From NCBI GenBank assembly GCA_965215315.1, contig CBDCDB010000005.1, positions 1 through 64,000 on the forward strand: 64,000 nt of DNA. Direction: 5' to 3'. This document shows, piece after piece, positions 24,227-32,648 of this stretch. The notes under the pieces are model-generated. The model had not been told where the DNA came from. It made no database searches and was given only the letters and a program-made list of their open reading frames with translations. The stretch is from Truepera sp965215315 (GTDB taxonomy: Bacteria; Deinococcota; Deinococci; Deinococcales; Trueperaceae). Within the stretch, counting starts at the first letter, position 1. Each line of letters begins with the position of its first letter. The translations under genes and the position numbers were made by a program.

Positions 24227-25271
24227 GCAAATCTTGGTCGTCACCCGTTTCTGCTACATCGCCCTAAGCGTAGGGATATTGACGTCGCTCTTTCCCGGTC
24301 CGGCCCTAGCGCAAGCGTTGCCGGGTCTTCCCGAGATACCCGCTCTGCCCAATCCCGGTGACGTTGGGGAAGACCTCTGCAACGCCGCCGGGGACGTCTG
24401 CGACTGGATCGGCTACGCACTCTCGTTGGCCACGCAGCTCGAGGGTCTAATGGACGAGTTTCACGGGGAGATCACCGGCATGGGTGAAGACCTTTACGGC
24501 GAAGCGACGGGCTGGCTCGAGGATTCGCTCGCATCCGTCAGCATGGGCGTGGATACCGAGCAGGTCGAGGCGGCGTTCGCCGACATCGAGCAGGCGATCA
24601 AAGAGGGACCGAGCGCGTTACGTGAAGCGACGCGGGCGTCGGTACGGACGCTGACCAGGCAGCGTTATGCGGGCCAGAACGCCCCTGCGAACTCTCCCGA
24701 CGGGCGTTTCGAGGAGATGACCCAGACGCTACCCAACGTGGCCGCTGCGGAGGTTGTCTCCGCCGTCGAGCAAGAAGAGGCGGCGGCGCTCAAAGCCGAG
24801 GCAGCCTCGGTGACCGAAACCTCGTGGAAGCTGGGCGCGGTGGCGCAGCAGAACACCGCCGCGACGGACACCGCCACCACCGTCCTGGCACCAGGCGGCG
24901 ACGCCGACACCCTTGAGGACGATGTGAACACCGCCGTCTCGACCCGCGCGGCAGTGCAGGCACTGACCGAGGGTGTAGCCGACCTGATGCGTCACAACGC
25001 TACCTTCGAGAGCAACCTGGCCGAATCCATCAAGGTGCTCGCGCAGCAGCAAGTCATGACGAACTGGGAGCTGCAACTCACCGTGCAGGCGCTTTTAGAC
25101 GAGCGCGAAAACAAGCTTGCCGAAGAGCGTGCGAGGATGCAGCTTGAGATCAACGGGCTCTACGAAGAGAGTGACCAGCTTACCGGGCAGTTCGCCGATG
25201 TGATGACCGCTGGCGCGCACCTGCTCACCCCCGACACGAGCAGCCTCGACCCCGGAGCCTTGGGATGGTAA
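24213..25271 (+). CDS. VirB5/TrbJ-like exported coiled-coil protein
   Basis: I choose the GTG at 24213 because AGGAGG ends 6 nt upstream; the open frame begins earlier at 24186. 352 residues: signal peptide (YIALSVGILTSLFPGPALAQ), a mature Cys pair (LCNAAGDVCDW), and long Ala/Glu-rich helices including ELQLTVQALLDERENKLAEE near the C-terminus. Helical exported proteins between VirB4 and VirB6 are usually VirB5/TrbJ, the minor pilus-tip or adhesion subunit. Assignment rests on position, export and the coiled-coil ending. Confidence 0.6.
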   Translation: MKPRKQILVVTRFCYIALSVGILTSLFPGPALAQALPGLPEIPALPNPGDVGEDLCNAAGDVCDWIGYALSLATQLEGLMDEFHGEITGMGEDLYGEATGWLEDSLASVSMGVDTEQVEAAFADIEQAIKEGPSALREATRASVRTLTRQRYAGQNAPANSPDGRFEEMTQTLPNVAAAEVVSAVEQEEAAALKAEAASVTETSWKLGAVAQQNTAATDTATTVLAPGGDADTLEDDVNTAVSTRAAVQALTEGVADLMRHNATFESNLAESIKVLAQQQVMTNWELQLTVQALLDERENKLAEERARMQLEINGLYEESDQLTGQFADVMTAGAHLLTPDTSSLDPGALGW

Positions 25272-26683
25272 GGCGTGTGTTGGCGTTCCTACTCGTTCTA
25301 GGTACCAGCGCGGCCACGGCTCAAGAGACTGAAATGATGTTCCCAGGGCTCGAGCTGCCCGACCCTATCAGCTGGCTCTCGAGCGTCCACGGCTTCGTCA
25401 CCGCCAACGGTTTCCATACCGGCATGATCCAGATCGGCTGGGCGGTGCTCTTTGTAGGCTTTCTGGTCGGCCTCTCACGCGTCGCCTACTACGCCAGCGA
25501 AGGGGAGTGGTGGGCGGTTTACGGCCGCCTGCTGCTAGGTATGGTGATCTTGGTCAACGCCAGCCCCATCCAGAGAGGGACGCTGAGCATCTGGAATAAC
25601 CTCTATGCCTGGAGCAGCGCCCTCAACGGCGAGACCATCCAGACCGACCTCAAACAGGGTGCTAAAGACGTGGGCCTGCTGCTCGGGCCGATCTTGATTG
25701 TCGGTGGTGGCGCGGCGATGTTTGGCGGCCGGATTGCGGCGGGTGCGGCTGCTGCGGGCAACGCCGGGATTGCTGGGGGCGCAAACGTCGCTAAATTCGG
25801 CGCAGGCCGAAGCCTCGGACTTTTTACCCGGGTGCTCATGTACGCCTTTTTGCCTGTTTTTAGCATCTACGCTGCGCTGGTTTTTCTAAGTGGCCTGACT
25901 ATCTTACTCGGCATGTTGCTGCTCCCGCTCGCCGGGGCAATGGCTGTCTTTCCGGGTGGGCTCTCCTGGTGGGGCCGCTGGTTCGGCATGATCACGGGTG
26001 GGATGGTTAATATCCTCGTGCTCCCGATCCTCTTTAACATCGTGATTCTCCTGGGGATGCTCGGCCCGATGGACGTGATGCAGAGCGGCCTGCAAAGGGC
26101 CAGCGATTCTTTGCAAGGCGTCGTGGGCGGAATCGATGGTACCGCCTCACTAGGCGACCCGGCCTTTCCGAGAGACCCCAGAAAGATCTCCGGGTACCTT
26201 CTGGACAAGCTTTACGGCGAGGTTATGGCCCCGCTAGAGGCGCTCGAGCACGTTATCGGCGGTTGGATTCTGAGCCTGGTCGCGCTCGTTATGGGGATGC
26301 TGATCGCTCTCTACCTGATGCGAAATTTCGACCGCGTGATCACCGGCTTCCTCGGCGGCATTGCCGGGGGGGTAATGCCGCTATTTGGCGGCGGAAGGGC
26401 AGGCGGCAAGGCTCCCGCCTTGAGTGGGGGTAGCGTTGGCGGAAGTGGAAGTGGAAGTGGAGGTGCTAGTGCGGGCGGCGGCAGTACCCCGGCGCTAGGC
26501 GCAGGCGGTGGGGGCAGTTCCGCGCTCGCCACAGCTTCATCCGGCGGCATCCGCAGTGCCCGTGGCGGTGGCGGCGACGAGGCGATCATCGACGTCGAAG
26601 CCAGGGAGGTGAAGTCGCTTCCCTCGAGTAGCCGGGGCGCACTCGGGAGCGGTTCACAGCGCGCCCTTGGGCCGGGAAGCTAG
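25265..26683 (+). CDS. VirB6/TrbL-like polytopic membrane protein
   Basis: 472 residues, ATG at 25265 overlapping the upstream stop. Signal-like start, then about seven hydrophobic helices, including MIQIGWAVLFVGFLVGLSRV, LLLGPILIVGGGAAMFG and LSLVALVMGMLIALYLM. The last 100 residues are a low-complexity Gly/Ser tail, as in TrbL proteins. VirB6/TrbL forms part of the inner-membrane pore. Placement after VirB5- and before VirD4-like genes agrees with that role. Confidence 0.7.
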   Translation: MVRRVLAFLLVLGTSAATAQETEMMFPGLELPDPISWLSSVHGFVTANGFHTGMIQIGWAVLFVGFLVGLSRVAYYASEGEWWAVYGRLLLGMVILVNASPIQRGTLSIWNNLYAWSSALNGETIQTDLKQGAKDVGLLLGPILIVGGGAAMFGGRIAAGAAAAGNAGIAGGANVAKFGAGRSLGLFTRVLMYAFLPVFSIYAALVFLSGLTILLGMLLLPLAGAMAVFPGGLSWWGRWFGMITGGMVNILVLPILFNIVILLGMLGPMDVMQSGLQRASDSLQGVVGGIDGTASLGDPAFPRDPRKISGYLLDKLYGEVMAPLEALEHVIGGWILSLVALVMGMLIALYLMRNFDRVITGFLGGIAGGVMPLFGGGRAGGKAPALSGGSVGGSGSGSGGASAGGGSTPALGAGGGGSSALATASSGGIRSARGGGGDEAIIDVEAREVKSLPSSSRGALGSGSQRALGPGS

Positions 26684-26686
26684 GTT

Positions 26687-29600
26687 ATGAAGCGCGCGGG
26701 TATGGAACGTCTCCATAAGACTTTGGTCGTCCTCTTTGTGCTTTGCGCCGTTCTTGGCCTTTTCTCGCTTTACCTCGACGCCAAGGCGAGCGCCACTGCG
26801 CTTTTAGACGCGGGCTGGGGGAGTTACGTGAATGTCCCCGAGAACAGCAAGCTCGCGTTCAGCGTCTCTTGCTTGATGAACGGCGCGTGCAGGCCCGTCT
26901 TCCGGGAACGGTTTACGGACGTGGAATTTACCCTCCTCACTTTGGGGCTGGGCGTGGGCTTTACCGTCTTTATGCTTGCGGCTCTGATCGTCAGTTGGTT
27001 CGCCACCACCCGGCCGGATGAGAAGGATCCTGGTGGCGGCCACTTCGCCACCGACAAAGACCTCAAGGCGTATCTCACAGATAGCAAAGACCCCGACAAC
27101 CTGCGCAAAGGGCATTATGGGTACACGGAGAGCGGTAAACAGCTGCGCGCACCCAGCCAGGACCGCTGTACCCACCTGGCGATCTTTGCTGGAACGGGCG
27201 GCGGCAAAACTACCCGCATCATCAAGCCCTCGCTCATTCAGGATTCTTTGGACGGCACCTCGGTGCTGATGGTCGATCCGAAGTGGCCAGACCCGCGGGG
27301 CGGCTACAGCGACATGCTGGCCGTCTTTGCGGCAAAGGGCTATGACGTGCAGGTCTTTTGCCCGTTCGAGGAGACCACACTGGGCCTGCCGCTGATCGGC
27401 AGTCTCGAATCTCACGCCGACGCCGAGGCCCTTGCCACCACGATTATCCCTAAGGTGGGTGCGGGTGAAACGAGCGAAGGCGCGCAGTTCTACCGGAACC
27501 AGGAGCGCGAGTTGCTCAAACACCTGTTGTGGGGAGAGGCGCAGGCGGGACGCGGTTCGGTGGGCGGCATCTACGACCTGCTAGACGGCGGACCCAAGGC
27601 GCTCACGGCCTGGGTAGCCGCCTGTGAGGACCCCAAGATCATCAGGAGCATGGGGACGCTTTTGCAGCTCCGCCACGATACGCTGATCGGGCTGCTTCAA
27701 GGACTCAAAGGTACCCTGAGCATCTTTACCAACGCGCAACTCGACGCCGCAACGCAGGCTGGCCCTTGCGCGTGGCAAAACCTCCGTCCGGCGTCGCTGA
27801 CCAAGCAAAAGAGCGTGCTTTATGTGGGTATCCCGCAGCAGATGTTCTTGCGTGGCGACGGCAAACTACTCCTGAACCTATTCTTCCGGCGAATCATGGA
27901 CGAAGTGATGGGGATCGCCAGGCAGCAGGGCGGGACGCTCGAACGGCAACTGGCGGTTTACATCGACGAGTTCGCCAACATTGGGAAGCTCGATGACGCC
28001 GGGAGCTGGTTCGGCACGATGCGGAGCTACAACATCGCCTTTACCATCGCCATGCAAAACCGCGCGCAGCTCGAGCTGATCTACGGCACGGTTGGGGCCA
28101 AAGCGATGTCGGGCGGTAACTTTCAGCACTTGATCACCTTTCCGGCGTCGTTGACGGGCGATGACAAGGAATATATCTCCAAGCTACTTGGTGACGTAAC
28201 CGCCGAGGAGGTCACTGAGAGCATGTCGAGGCAGCACCTGTTCGAACCGTTCCGCCGAACCAAGACCCGTAGACGGGTAGCAAGGCCGCTACTGAGCCGG
28301 GAGGAGATGAATAACTGGGACGCCAACTACGGCATTCTGGTACCTCATGGGGCGGGACCGACAAAGATCGTTGCGCCTAGGATCGACCAAAAGCGCGTAG
28401 GGAGGGTGAACAACCACTTTTATATTTTTCGCAACTCGGTTGGTGTCGGTAATTCGACGGTTTTGGTGCAGGGGCTCTTGAACAGGCACAAGCTCATGAC
28501 GCGCACGCCGATGCCGCGACGCCTTGAAGAACCGCAAACCCTCAAAACCGATAACCCGAACGACTTTGTGTTCACCGAACCGCAGCGCCTAGCCCCGCAA
28601 GGAGTTGAGAATAGGGAAGCGCCCATCACGGTTGCCGGGGAACCGACGCCTCCCTCTGCACCTGCGCAGGCCGTTAAGGTAGTGGGGGCCGCGCACACGG
28701 CATTACCGGAAGTTGCAAAGCCGTCTAAGACGAAAAAACCGTCCAAAACCAAACCCACGACTAAAACTCCTGTAAAGCTCGAGCCGTTGCACCACGTCCC
28801 CAGCGGCGAGCTGATGCCCTCGTTTCGCACCTGGGTCGATAGCCTCAGCTGGCGTGAGGTCCCACTCACCGTCTTCCGCGTCCGTGAAGGTGGACAAGAC
28901 AGGGTTAGTAAGATTTTGTTCGAAAGGCTGCCGGGGGCGCTGCGGCACGAGCACCTGGCGCACTGGAAACAGCGGAACTGGGTACGGGTTCATGGGGGCA
29001 AGCTCGGTATCGTCAACACTGGTTGTGTGGTGCTTTGCCCGATGCAAATCGACGCCTTTATAGCTTCCCCACAGGCTCAGGTCGTGGAGATTGGCGAGGG
29101 CAGCGAGCGGGTCGTGGTCAAGCCTCGAGCAGAGACGGCTTCTCCTGCCACTGCGAACAAAACTACGCAGAAGCCTGGAATTGCGCGCATCAATAGCGCA
29201 GGGGAGCTTCCTTACCTGGAGCTAAAACCAGAACAGCAGGGTGTGTTCATGGACTGGTTCGGCAAAAACCGTTACCGCTTCTATGGCGACTTTTACTACC
29301 AGAAAGCGGCGGATGGAGACAAAAGCACAGTTGCTGGAACCTACGAAGAGGGCATGTACACCCTTTCCGAAGCGGTCATTAAGGAATGCCTCGGCGAGGT
29401 TCCGAAAGGACTTCAAAACTATCACAGAAACAGCTGGGTGGGGGGACAGAAAACGCTCGACATACCACGTTCCCTTGCCCACAAACTTCTCCCGCTGCGT
29501 AAATGGATAGACGCCCACGCAGCCGATATAGTCGGCCATCCCCAGCGCAAGCCTAACGGCACCAGTGATGTAGCGTGTGACGCCTCGTACACGCCAACAC

Positions 29601-29755
29601 TCATCGGCATCAACAAAGACAACGTGAGAGAGGTTTTACCGGAGGTGGACTTGCCCAGACTCAGAGTTTACCGGCCAGACATCGCAAAGACACGCCCGCG
29701 GCTTATCAAGATCAGCGTTCCAGACCCCTCAACCTTAACAGCATCGAGCTCGTAA
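26687..29755 (+). CDS. virD4: VirD4/TraG type IV coupling protein with long C-terminal extension
   Basis: 1,022 residues. Two N-terminal membrane helices; Walker A FAGTGGGKTTRIIKPSLIQD at about 167, then VLMVDPKWPDPRG; Walker B VYIDEFANIGKL at about 424, followed by TIAMQNRAQLELIYG. These are hallmark TraG/VirD4 motifs for the ATPase that brings DNA to the channel. After about residue 640 there is a Pro/Lys-rich linker, then about 270 residues beginning near MPSFRTWVDSLSWREVPLTV, probably two wing-like domains. The family is usually 600-700 residues, so the tail is an addition, perhaps for substrate binding. Confidence 0.9.
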   Translation: MKRAGMERLHKTLVVLFVLCAVLGLFSLYLDAKASATALLDAGWGSYVNVPENSKLAFSVSCLMNGACRPVFRERFTDVEFTLLTLGLGVGFTVFMLAALIVSWFATTRPDEKDPGGGHFATDKDLKAYLTDSKDPDNLRKGHYGYTESGKQLRAPSQDRCTHLAIFAGTGGGKTTRIIKPSLIQDSLDGTSVLMVDPKWPDPRGGYSDMLAVFAAKGYDVQVFCPFEETTLGLPLIGSLESHADAEALATTIIPKVGAGETSEGAQFYRNQERELLKHLLWGEAQAGRGSVGGIYDLLDGGPKALTAWVAACEDPKIIRSMGTLLQLRHDTLIGLLQGLKGTLSIFTNAQLDAATQAGPCAWQNLRPASLTKQKSVLYVGIPQQMFLRGDGKLLLNLFFRRIMDEVMGIARQQGGTLERQLAVYIDEFANIGKLDDAGSWFGTMRSYNIAFTIAMQNRAQLELIYGTVGAKAMSGGNFQHLITFPASLTGDDKEYISKLLGDVTAEEVTESMSRQHLFEPFRRTKTRRRVARPLLSREEMNNWDANYGILVPHGAGPTKIVAPRIDQKRVGRVNNHFYIFRNSVGVGNSTVLVQGLLNRHKLMTRTPMPRRLEEPQTLKTDNPNDFVFTEPQRLAPQGVENREAPITVAGEPTPPSAPAQAVKVVGAAHTALPEVAKPSKTKKPSKTKPTTKTPVKLEPLHHVPSGELMPSFRTWVDSLSWREVPLTVFRVREGGQDRVSKILFERLPGALRHEHLAHWKQRNWVRVHGGKLGIVNTGCVVLCPMQIDAFIASPQAQVVEIGEGSERVVVKPRAETASPATANKTTQKPGIARINSAGELPYLELKPEQQGVFMDWFGKNRYRFYGDFYYQKAADGDKSTVAGTYEEGMYTLSEAVIKECLGEVPKGLQNYHRNSWVGGQKTLDIPRSLAHKLLPLRKWIDAHAADIVGHPQRKPNGTSDVACDASYTPTLIGINKDNVREVLPEVDLPRLRVYRPDIAKTRPRLIKISVPDPSTLTASSS

Positions 29756-29776
29756 AGAGTTTCTAGGATAGGAGTC

Positions 29777-30616
29777 ATGAAAAACACACTGCTTACCCTC
29801 ATCGGCTTCACATTAAGCGTTTCGTTCGCCCAGGCACCCGCAGGCGGTGCCCCAACCGTAGATGCAGCTACCCGGGAAATGCTCGCTAAGGTCGGTTACC
29901 AGGTCGTCAGAAGCCCCCAAGACATCGCCACGCTCTACAACGTCGCCACCAGCGAAATCCTCATCGCCGCCGACGCCATCGTCTCTGAGGAGGTCGCCGA
30001 CACCCTGCGCCGGGCGATGGTCGAGAGGGGTGTCAGCATCTACATCCTCACCCGCGAGGACACCGTGGACGCTCCAGAGTCGTATGTACGCAGCCTCACC
30101 GCGGCGGGGGCGAGCGTCCGAGTAGCGGAATCGGCGGCGAACTTCGCCCTGGTCGACCGCCAGTGGGCGGTTGTGGGACCGATGGCCGCGGGCTGGCCGA
30201 AAGTAGGGGTGCAGGAACCCCTGCCGCTTATAGACCCTGAGTTGGAGGCCGGAACAGATCTGCTGGGGTGGTTCTACGAGACCGCACAGGAGCGGAGCGC
30301 CCTGCAGGAAGAGGCGCTGCTCGCCGCACAAGGCGGTGAAACAAGTCCCACGATGGGGATCTGTGAGGAGCAGCTCGCCATCAGTTCGATAGCTCAGCTG
30401 CTGATGGGCACGACGCTTCCCAGTGCGCCGCCCGCTACGACGCCTGAAGATGGCACCGCCCCACAACCGGAAGCCCCGGCACTCGCCGACCCCTCTTGTT
30501 ACGCCTACGCCGAGCCTACCGGCTTGACCACCCTAATCATGGAGCCCAACTACGTGTATGGGCTCCTTGACGGCTACTACCAGGCGTTCGTGGCCGCGGA
30601 ATCCTACGGAGGCTAA
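29777..30616 (+). CDS. Exported phospholipase-D-like protein lacking the HKD motif
   Basis: 279 residues, ATG at 29777 with TAGGAG upstream. Signal peptide ending SFAQA. The mature domain reads like one PLD half: SEILIAADAIVSEEVADTLR, then RGVSIYILTREDTV, YVRSLTAAGASVRVAES, NFALVDRQWAVVG. The usual HxKxxxxD is replaced by a region with no His, so it is probably not catalytic. A Pro-rich segment and two cysteines follow. It sits between coupling-protein and transglycosylase genes, so a periplasmic structural or binding role in transfer is likely. Confidence 0.55.
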   Translation: MKNTLLTLIGFTLSVSFAQAPAGGAPTVDAATREMLAKVGYQVVRSPQDIATLYNVATSEILIAADAIVSEEVADTLRRAMVERGVSIYILTREDTVDAPESYVRSLTAAGASVRVAESAANFALVDRQWAVVGPMAAGWPKVGVQEPLPLIDPELEAGTDLLGWFYETAQERSALQEEALLAAQGGETSPTMGICEEQLAISSIAQLLMGTTLPSAPPATTPEDGTAPQPEAPALADPSCYAYAEPTGLTTLIMEPNYVYGLLDGYYQAFVAAESYGG

Positions 30617-30618
30617 GG

Positions 30619-30933
30619 ATGCAGCGCAATCTGCTTTACGTCGTGATGGCACTTCTGGTCATGGTGGGTCTCAGCATGGCTCTAAGCTTCACGGCTGGAG
30701 GCCTCGTGTTCGCGCTCGGCTGCTTTACCGCAGCGCTCACGCTCTGGCTCTTGTACCGGGGCGTGATGGCGCTCGAGCTGAGTGCCGATCTGCTGGCTCA
30801 GGGGTTGCTTCAACGCAACAAGCCGGCGAGGGACCACATGGAGGCAAAGGACGACCCGGAGAGTACCGCACGTGGCTCGGAGGCGACTTATGAGGAGCCT
30901 CGCCCTTCTCAGCCTGTTGCTGCTGGGAACTAG
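30619..30933 (+). CDS. Small two-helix membrane protein of the transfer cluster
   Basis: 104 residues, ATG at 30619, 2 bp after the previous stop with GGAGG upstream. Two hydrophobic segments (LLYVVMALLVMVGLSMALSF and LVFALGCFTAALTLWLL) are followed by a charged cytoplasmic tail. No recognised family. It overlaps the transglycosylase gene by 44 nt. Likely an auxiliary inner-membrane component. Confidence 0.55.
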   Translation: MQRNLLYVVMALLVMVGLSMALSFTAGGLVFALGCFTAALTLWLLYRGVMALELSADLLAQGLLQRNKPARDHMEAKDDPESTARGSEATYEEPRPSQPVAAGN

Positions 30934-31348
30934 CGCGCTCGGGTGTAGCAGCACGCCCGATCCGGCGCTCACGGACCTAGCGGGCTACTACGCAGAGGGC
31001 TTCGGCCTGGACGAAACGCTTGTCCAGGCTCTTGTCTGGGTCGAGTCCGGTTTCTGTCCCACGGCGGTGGGTCCGAAAGGAGCCGTCGGTCTGGGCCAAC
31101 TGATGCCGGGTACGGCTGCCCTGCTCGGTGTGAACCCCTGGGACCCGGCTCAAAACCTCTGGGCCGCAGCCAAGTACCTGCGCGAGCAGTACGACACGTT
31201 CGGCGACTGGAAACTTGCCCTGGCCGCCTATAACGCCGGGCCGGGGAACGTCGCCAAGTACGGGGGCGTCCCGCCCTTTACCGAAACACAGAGCTACATC
31301 AGGAGGGTGCTGAGTGTCTACCGTAACTACCAGATCATCCAGGACTGA
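30890..31348 (+). CDS. VirB1-like lytic transglycosylase lipoprotein (SLT domain)
   Basis: I place the start at ATG 30890 (CGGAGG upstream), giving 152 residues with a lipoprotein signal LALLSLLLLGTSALGC. The SLT fold is clear: VWVESGFCPTAVGPKGAVGL with the catalytic Glu, then GQLMPGTA, NLWAAAKYLREQYDTFGDW and ALAAYNAGPGNVAKYGG. VirB1-type enzymes locally open peptidoglycan for channel assembly. Overlaps its neighbours on both sides, so it belongs to the same operon. The lipobox suggests outer-membrane anchoring. Confidence 0.88.
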   Translation: MRSLALLSLLLLGTSALGCSSTPDPALTDLAGYYAEGFGLDETLVQALVWVESGFCPTAVGPKGAVGLGQLMPGTAALLGVNPWDPAQNLWAAAKYLREQYDTFGDWKLALAAYNAGPGNVAKYGGVPPFTETQSYIRRVLSVYRNYQIIQD

Positions 31349-32261
31349 CCCGGGCTTCGAGAAGCTCCTCGGCTACCTACCACTGTGGCTGCGTGGACCC
31401 ACTAGCGACGCTGCGGATGTCGAGGAGGTGCGCTTCGACGAGGGGCGCAGGGCCACGCTCAAGACGAAAAAGGGCATCATCGTCCTGGACCGTGTAGTGA
31501 GTAAAGACGACGTGGAGTTCACCAAGTTCCGGGTGGGCTCCTTCAACGAGAACGACCGAGCGGGCATCGACGGCGCGCTGCACCGCATCTCGCCGATCAG
31601 GGACGACAACAAGCTCATCGTGGGGCTGACCGTCCGTGTGGCCCAGCACATCCCCGGCGCGGCAGCGTTTCTCAAAGACATCCTTATCGACCCAGAGAAC
31701 CGCTACAAGAGCGTGCTGCTGGTCGGGCCGCCTGGGGTAGGGAAGACGACGATCTTGCGCGACACCGCGGCGATTCTCTCAGCCGTAGACGCCTATGCCT
31801 CGGACGTTGTAGTGGTGGACTCCTCGGCGGAGATAGGCGGGGCGGGACGGGTGCCGGATCCATGTATCGGGTTTGCCAGGCGAATGCAGATTCCGCACGA
31901 TATGACCCAGGCGGACGTGCTGATGTACGCGGTACGGAACCACGGCCCGAGCGTAATCATCGCCGACGAGGTGGGTTACGAGAGCGACGCAGAGGTGATC
32001 GCGACCATCGCTCAAAGGGGCGTCAAGGTCATCGCCACGGGTCACGGTACGAGGCTCTCGGACATCTCCGGCAACAAGCATCTCATGGGCCTCGTGGGCG
32101 ACCCTGACACGTCACTAAAGAGACGCTCGAGCGAGCCGGTGTTCCAGCAGGCGTTGGAGATCAGGCGGCGCGGCGAATACTACTTCCATCCAGATGTGGC
32201 GGCGTCGGTGGACGCACTTCTGGATGGGAGGGAGCCGCCGGGGATGTGGCTAGGCCAGTAG
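31314..32261 (+). CDS. SpoIIIAA/Ycf45-type AAA ATPase in the VirB11 position
   Basis: 315 residues, GTG at 31314 overlapping the transglycosylase gene by 35 nt. Walker A LLVGPPGVGKTTILRDTAAI at about 136, VVVVDSSAEIGGAGRVPDP, a Walker B-like PSVIIADEVGYESDAEVIAT at about 214, and VKVIATGHG. These blocks match SpoIIIAA and the cyanobacterial/plastid Ycf45-type R3H-associated ATPases, relatives of VirB11 secretion ATPases, rather than VirB11 itself. No R3H domain is visible at the C-terminus. As the last gene of the cluster it probably supplies the VirB11 function of switching between pilus assembly and transfer. Confidence 0.75.
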   Translation: MSTVTTRSSRTDPGFEKLLGYLPLWLRGPTSDAADVEEVRFDEGRRATLKTKKGIIVLDRVVSKDDVEFTKFRVGSFNENDRAGIDGALHRISPIRDDNKLIVGLTVRVAQHIPGAAAFLKDILIDPENRYKSVLLVGPPGVGKTTILRDTAAILSAVDAYASDVVVVDSSAEIGGAGRVPDPCIGFARRMQIPHDMTQADVLMYAVRNHGPSVIIADEVGYESDAEVIATIAQRGVKVIATGHGTRLSDISGNKHLMGLVGDPDTSLKRRSSEPVFQQALEIRRRGEYYFHPDVAASVDALLDGREPPGMWLGQ

Positions 32262-32648
32262 GTGCCACAGGCAAAAAAAGTTTTCTTATGCGTTTATCGG
32301 GCCGGTTGAACGCATAGTTTTTGCCAAGAGGTCACAAAAGCGTTCGAACGCGGTAAAAGTCGCAAACGTAAATTCCACGTGAGACACACGTTTTGGTTAA
32401 AGACACAACATCGCCTGTCCTTTACGCAACTCCAGATGTAAAAAATCTCACATCTATAGAGGGCAAAGCTTTGTTAGATTTCTTACAGGCTTCATGTTCT
32501 ACTCATCTGAACGTTGACTTTGCTCAACCGAGAGGACTGCCCCAGCTCAAGACGACTCTCTGCATTTGCTCTGACGCCGCCCTGCTGCGACAACCCAGCG
32601 AGCTTTTTTGGTTCGCCCTGTCCTTTGGTACCTCTTGGAGGAGAACAC
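32262..32648. other. Intergenic region with palindrome and likely promoter of the giant lipoprotein
   Basis: 387 bp without a gene. At 32287-32316, TATGCGTT and AACGCATA flank a 14-nt centre containing GGGCCGG and are followed by GTTTTT, so the element may end the transfer operon; it also belongs to the palindromic repeat family described separately. The rest is A+T-rich and may hold the promoter for 32649. An open frame runs through from 32514, but its residues look non-coding until the GTG at 32649. Confidence 0.6.
32286..32317. repeat. Palindromic repeat, short form (TATGCGTT...GGGCCGG...AACGCATA)
   Basis: 8-bp terminal inverted repeat around a 14-nt core. Its right half (GGGCCGGTTGAACGCATAG) matches 60727-60745 at all but one base, and its reverse complement aligns along its whole length with 63650-63684. 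Confidence 0.65.
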
